Below, piece after piece: positions 59,716 through 64,000 of a stretch of DNA of 64,000 nucleotides. The notes beneath the pieces are model-generated. The model was not told where the DNA came from. It searched no databases and saw only the letters and a program-made list of their open reading frames with translations. The translations under genes were made by a program, and so were the position numbers. Numbering within the stretch: the first letter of the stretch is position 1; each line of letters opens with the position of its first letter. The stretch is from Sipunculus nudus (lineage: Eukaryota; Annelida; Sipuncula; Golfingiida; Sipunculidae): positions 3,014,076 through 3,078,075 of the forward strand of contig CM049309.1 in assembly GCA_026874595.1 (NCBI GenBank), given 5' to 3'.

Positions 59716-60655
59716 CTTAAAGGGGCCTATTCTGATATCTGATGTCAATAAACATATCTGACCTCATTAAATATGCATGAATCTTGATGAGAAGGTAATT
59801 CAGGTGAGAAAATCTATTGGTGAATATGTATAATGAAATTCATGAAAATCTGAAGAATTCTTGGTAAGTCACCAAGGTGCCTCCTAAGTGCGGTGACCTC
59901 TGACCTCTTTAAATATGCATGGATTTTCTGGAAATGGAACTTAGGAGAGATATTTTATTGATTAACATTTCTGATGACTTTTATCAAAATCCTTCTTATA
60001 CTTCATATGTAAATGTGGTCTCGGACACCACAAAGTAGAAAAGTGACCCGTGACCATATCAAGTATGCGTGGATGTTGCCCATAATCAAACTCGGGCCAG
60101 ATAATCTGTTAGTTAGTAGTTATGGTGATTTTCAGTAAGTTATCGCAGCAACACAAAAAGTTAATGGACTGATGGACGCTCAGATGGACAGACGGGTAGG
60201 ATGGACAGTGGGTATACCATCTTACTCCCATAATATGATGGGCTTATAAAAATAGGGCAGAAAATCCCACAACACAAAGGCCATTCTGACATTTTGTAAA
60301 TATCCGCATGTTTGTAACATGTGGGGGCCTGCCAAAATAATCTACACACATTCAATGAGGACATATGGTGGCAAAGCAGAGAAACCAGAGTATTGCAGTG
60401 GGTATATTTTGCGGCTAGAGACTGTCAAACTTCTGCATATATATGCAACAACCCATCATAGATTACATAGTTATAAAACTGCTGTTTACTAAAAAAACTG
60501 CTGTGTTTACTAACAAAACCTCTGTTTTATTAACAGCTTATGCATAACAAGCCCATATATTCATCACATATGTTTTATGAACTTTCTTAACAGGAATTAC
60601 CGACAGTTCATTAATCAGTACACAAAGTAATTAAGCCATAAGTCACATCAATTCT
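59716..60655 (+). repeat. Dispersed repeat, copy 2, split by family P5
   Basis: AAAGGGGCCTATTCTG at 59,718 and AACATGTGGGGGCCTGCC near 60,318 correspond to the 49.0-kb copy. Between them lies P5 (59,745-60,252). Confidence 0.55.
59745..60252 (+). repeat. Repeat family P5
   Basis: Three ~147-bp modules each start near TGACCTCATTAAATATGCAT, TGACCTCTTTAAATATGCAT and TGACCATATCAAGTATGCGT. Then come GATGGACAGACGGG and a hairpin around CTTACTCCCATAATATGATG, ending GGGCTTATAAAAA. Same plan as the other families; no protein. Confidence 0.55.
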
Positions 60656-60658
60656 ACA

Positions 60659-60876
60659 ACAAGTGACCCATGGGTCATGACGCTCAGCTGACTTGGAAGA
60701 GATTTGCAAAAGGAAATTTTATCATCTGAATGGTAGTATATAACCATTCAACTGAAGCATCAAACAGATTAGCCAATAGGCTGAGATTGTGTCTGTATTA
60801 ATATATCTCAAAAATAGAGAAAAAATGTTTAAACTTAAAAATATACAGGTGGCTCCACCAGTCTGCAGAAACTAAT
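60659..60876 (+). repeat. Truncated P2 5' part
   Basis: ACAAGTGACCCATGGGTCAT then GACGCTCAGCTGACTTG, a P2-type 5' end. About 185 bp later lies a GGTGGCTCCACC palindrome (60,848-60,859). The next P2 copy starts at 60,877. Confidence 0.6.
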
Positions 60877-63800
60877 AACAAGGGACCTATGGGTCACGAC
60901 GCTCAGCTGTTATATATGATAAAAAAATATTATTAAGAAATGAAGCACATGCTGGTTTAGTGTGGTAATAAATATAAGCTGTATTATGAGTTGTTGTTGT
61001 TTAGCTTATGTATGATTTTGATAGTTCCTTTGGAGACAGGGAAGAGGATTGATTTCATTTATTGTATTAACAAATGGAGTACTATTGTCACACAGATTTT
61101 GACTTGCCCATATAACTTATAAGCAGAACATATAATATAAGAGTTGAATGAATTCATGAATACATTTTGAAATTATTTGCACAAGTATTCATATACTTTC
61201 ATTTTTACCTGAATTCCCATTCTTTATGCAAGAAATTTCATAATGGAGTACATAATCATATTCGTATTGAAATACAATTACAAAGTATTCGCACCATGTC
61301 TGGTATTTATTCAGTTTTCACCAAACAATGATGTTGAGAATCCAGAATATACAAAATTCACACATTTAAATAATGATCATAAGTACCTGGTTTTATGGCT
61401 TTTATTTATATTAAAAAATAACTGTAAAAAATCATTTTGGACTAATTTCACATCAATGTACACACAAGGGACCTATGGGTCACGACGCTCAGCTGTTATA
61501 TATGATAAAAAATATTATTTAGAAATGAGGCACATGCTGGTTTTGTGTGGTAATAAATATAAGCTGTATTATGAGTTGTTGTTGTTTAGCTTATGTATGA
61601 TTTTGATGGTACCTTTGGAGACAGGGAAGAGGATTGATTTCATTTATTTTATTAACAAATGGAGTACTACTGTCACACAGATTTTGACTTGGCCATATAA
61701 CTTATAAGCAGGACATATAATATAAGAGTTTAACTATTTATTAAAAAAATTACAAATATTGTCCCAAATATAATTTTTATTAAAAATAATAAGAGAATCA
61801 TATGATTTTTTAAAATGAAATATAACTGATATGATTATTAAAATAATATTAAAGAATATATTCATGAATGCATTCATGAATACATTTTGAAAGTATTTGC
61901 ACGAGTATTCATATACTTTCATTTTTACCTGAATTCCCATTCTTTATGCAAGAAATTTTATAATGAAGTACATAATCATATTCGTATTTAAATACAATTA
62001 CAAAGTATTCGCACCATGTCTGGTATTTATTCAGTTTTCACCAAACAAAGATGTTGAGAATCCAGAATATACAAAATTCACACATTTAAATAATGATCAT
62101 AAGTACCTGGTTTTATGGCCTTTATTTATATAAAAAAATAACTGTAAATAATTCATTTTGGACTAATTTCACATCAATGTACACACTAGACACAGTAGGA
62201 ATCTAGATTAATATTATCAACTGCATCTTTGTCTATCATTAATTTCCTTCATATAATCCCTAATGATTAGTAATGAATAATATGATTTACTTCTTTATCA
62301 TTAAAATTGAACTGAAAAATGCCATAGGTGACTGCATGGTGTTATTTGGAATATGTGACATTCTACCCATCGATACAAGATTCTTATATCATCAGTAACT
62401 GCAAGTTAATTTCCTGTTATTATAAACTAACAAATTCCTTTTCTATTTTTCTTTAATTTGTTATTAAAAACCAATAAAAATTTATTAATTTATTTTTTAT
62501 TGTTATGTTGTTGGTTAAAACTACTAGATGAGTTGGGTTGGACACCTGGATCAACTGTGGCTGGCCATAAGCTGCCTGGATTCTCGTCTCAAGCGTGCAT
62601 AATTTGATGAAAGGTCAACAAGGTCAACAAAGTGGTGACTCAAGAGGGGCTGGAGAGAGCCAAAGTCTGACAGGGTCTCATAAAAAACATTAATAAAAGC
62701 TACAATATTTGGCCAATTTCTTTCTGCTTTCTAAACTAAAAAGCTGAAATCCTTATGTGTGCATGATATGAAAATTATATCAACAGTGCTCACGGGAAAC
62801 AAACGTGCCATGGTCACAGGTGGGCAAAATTTAAGGTACTAATTTTATATTTATACTAATAACTTATAAAATTTTAAAAATTCAGAACTAATTTTGGGTA
62901 TTCAATTGAATCTTGATTAAATAATGTTACATCCCTGACAAAAAAATCTCTAGCTTCAGCAATGCCCTTGATAAGGGAGTAAATATATTTCTTGATTTTT
63001 TGCAAAGTGCATTATGTTTGGGCCCATAACTTAAAACAATTACGCAATACTGACATTATTCTGGCATGTGCATAGAGAATGAAAAATATGTATATTATTT
63101 ATGATTAAAGTCAGATCAGTGGTTTTGATAGTTGGCAGTCTTGAAGTGTAACAATGGGTTTTTAATGGAAAAATGAAGTTTTTCATTAATATCTCAAAGT
63201 TATTAAGTCCTAGTGACCAAATTCTTGGCATGGTAGGGGATTTTGGAGACATCTAACTGTATGCCGAATTTAAGGAACTTAGAGCTGAAGCTGGGGAGCT
63301 GAGCTCTTGCAAACTGCATAACACTAGCTTGATGTAAATTATATATGTTACATGGTGCTTGAAAACTTGAATAAAATCTACAGTTTTTGATCAACTGGTT
63401 TCAAATTTTTGGTGTTAACAGTTGAAATGCTTACAAAAACATGCTGTGAAAATTAAATCCACAGTACTTACAGGAAAAAAACGTGCCATGGTCAAATTTG
63501 GGCAAAATTTAAGGTACCAATTTTTTATTTTTATTAATATTTTAAAAAATTTAAAAGATTTTCATCTAATTTTGGGTAAACAATTTAATTTTGATTAATT
63601 AAAGTTATATTACTGGAAAAAAGGTCCATAGCTTTAACATTTTTTGTGTTAAGTGATCAAATATCTTTCCTGAATTTTTTCAAAATGCATTATGTTTGGG
63701 CCCATAACTTTTTTAAATTAAAAATTACAGACATAATTTCTGGCATGTACATAGGAAATATATGGAGAAATATTTATAATAAATATGAGGAAAAACAGAT

Positions 63801-64000
63801 GAGTGGTTTTGATATTAGGCAGTCCTGAAGTGTGAAAATAGGTTTTTAATAAAAAAATTGAGGTTTTTCCTTAATTTCTCAAAGGAACGAAGTTGCAAAG
63901 ACCCAGTTTTCGGCTTGGTAGGAGATCTTGGGGACATCTAACATTATGCTGAATTTTGGATTCCTAGGTCTTACGGTGTCAAAATGTGCCACATCTACGG
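60877..64000 (+). mobile_element. Repeat family P2, copy c, internally duplicated, cut by the window end
   Basis: The 5' end is AACAAGGGACCTATGGGTCA then CGACGCTCAGCTG. The first ~586 bp are repeated immediately (60,878-61,463 and 61,464-62,186); the second copy has ~137 extra bp (about 61,731-61,868). The P2 3' module also occurs twice, at about 62,750-63,260 and 63,430-64,000. The window stops just after GTGCCACATCTACGG, where P2-a enters its GACGGACGG tract, so the 3' terminus lies outside. The 154-codon frame at 61,243-61,707 crosses the duplication junction and is not a gene. Confidence 0.7.

Noticed and set aside
61243-61707. 154-codon ORF as a gene
   Set aside because: It spans the junction of the P2-c tandem duplication and resembles no protein.

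Overview
The window looks like non-genic, repeat-dense eukaryotic DNA. It is clearly AT-rich by eye, has no operon-like gene packing, and its only long open frame that reads as a real protein is a non-LTR retrotransposon reverse transcriptase. The dispersed repeats have a style I associate with molluscs, probably a bivalve: bodies built of short tandem modules, a GACGGACGG microsatellite near one end, then a short hairpin and a GCT-AAAAA terminus. That assignment is an inference. I could not support any host protein-coding exon, rRNA or tRNA gene. At most there is one possible non-coding first exon and one CpG-richer patch.

Layout. 1-5.3 kb is featureless except for two solo repeat ends. 5.3-7.8 kb is a family P1 repeat split by a Tc1/mariner-pogo-like element with TA target duplication. 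9.45 kb holds a 163-bp pogo-like MITE. 10.05-12.79 kb is bounded by a perfect 20-bp inverted repeat and carries a cluster of palindromes. 13.9-15.8 kb is a complete family P2 element. 15.9-24.6 kb is a deep nest: an array element rich in GGTGGCGCCACC (M), a P1 body, a 5'-truncated LINE inserted in that body, a 180-bp tandem array (P6) itself interrupted by a P3 element, then more P1. 26.2-27.7 kb is a 102-bp tandem array broken by a second M element. 29.0-30.6 kb is a 33-bp minisatellite. 32.6-33.5 kb is a decayed CR1/L2-like LINE. 33.7-35.0 kb is a pogo-like element with a transposase N-terminal fragment. 35.2-39.1 kb is P1 followed directly by P2. 39.9-43.1 kb is a 32-bp minisatellite followed by P1. 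44 kb holds another P3. 50 kb holds a third large pogo-like element. 54.2-54.9 kb is a decayed LINE endonuclease. 55-60.6 kb holds families P4 and P5 and an old duplicated segment. 60.7-64 kb is a rearranged P2 that runs off the window.

The most interesting signal is shared architecture. P1, M, P3, P5 and P6 have bodies of about 120-180 bp modules (about 300 bp in P3). In P1, M and P3 the modules often begin with the 12-bp palindrome GGTGGCGCCACC, and in M these palindromes alternate at 149 and 129 bp. P1 and P2 share a terminal plan: AACAAGG, a palindrome, a short inverted repeat, and at the far end its complement followed by AAAA. None of these elements carries a recognisable protein, so they look like non-autonomous elements, possibly Helitron/Helentron-like, whose partner enzyme is not in this window.
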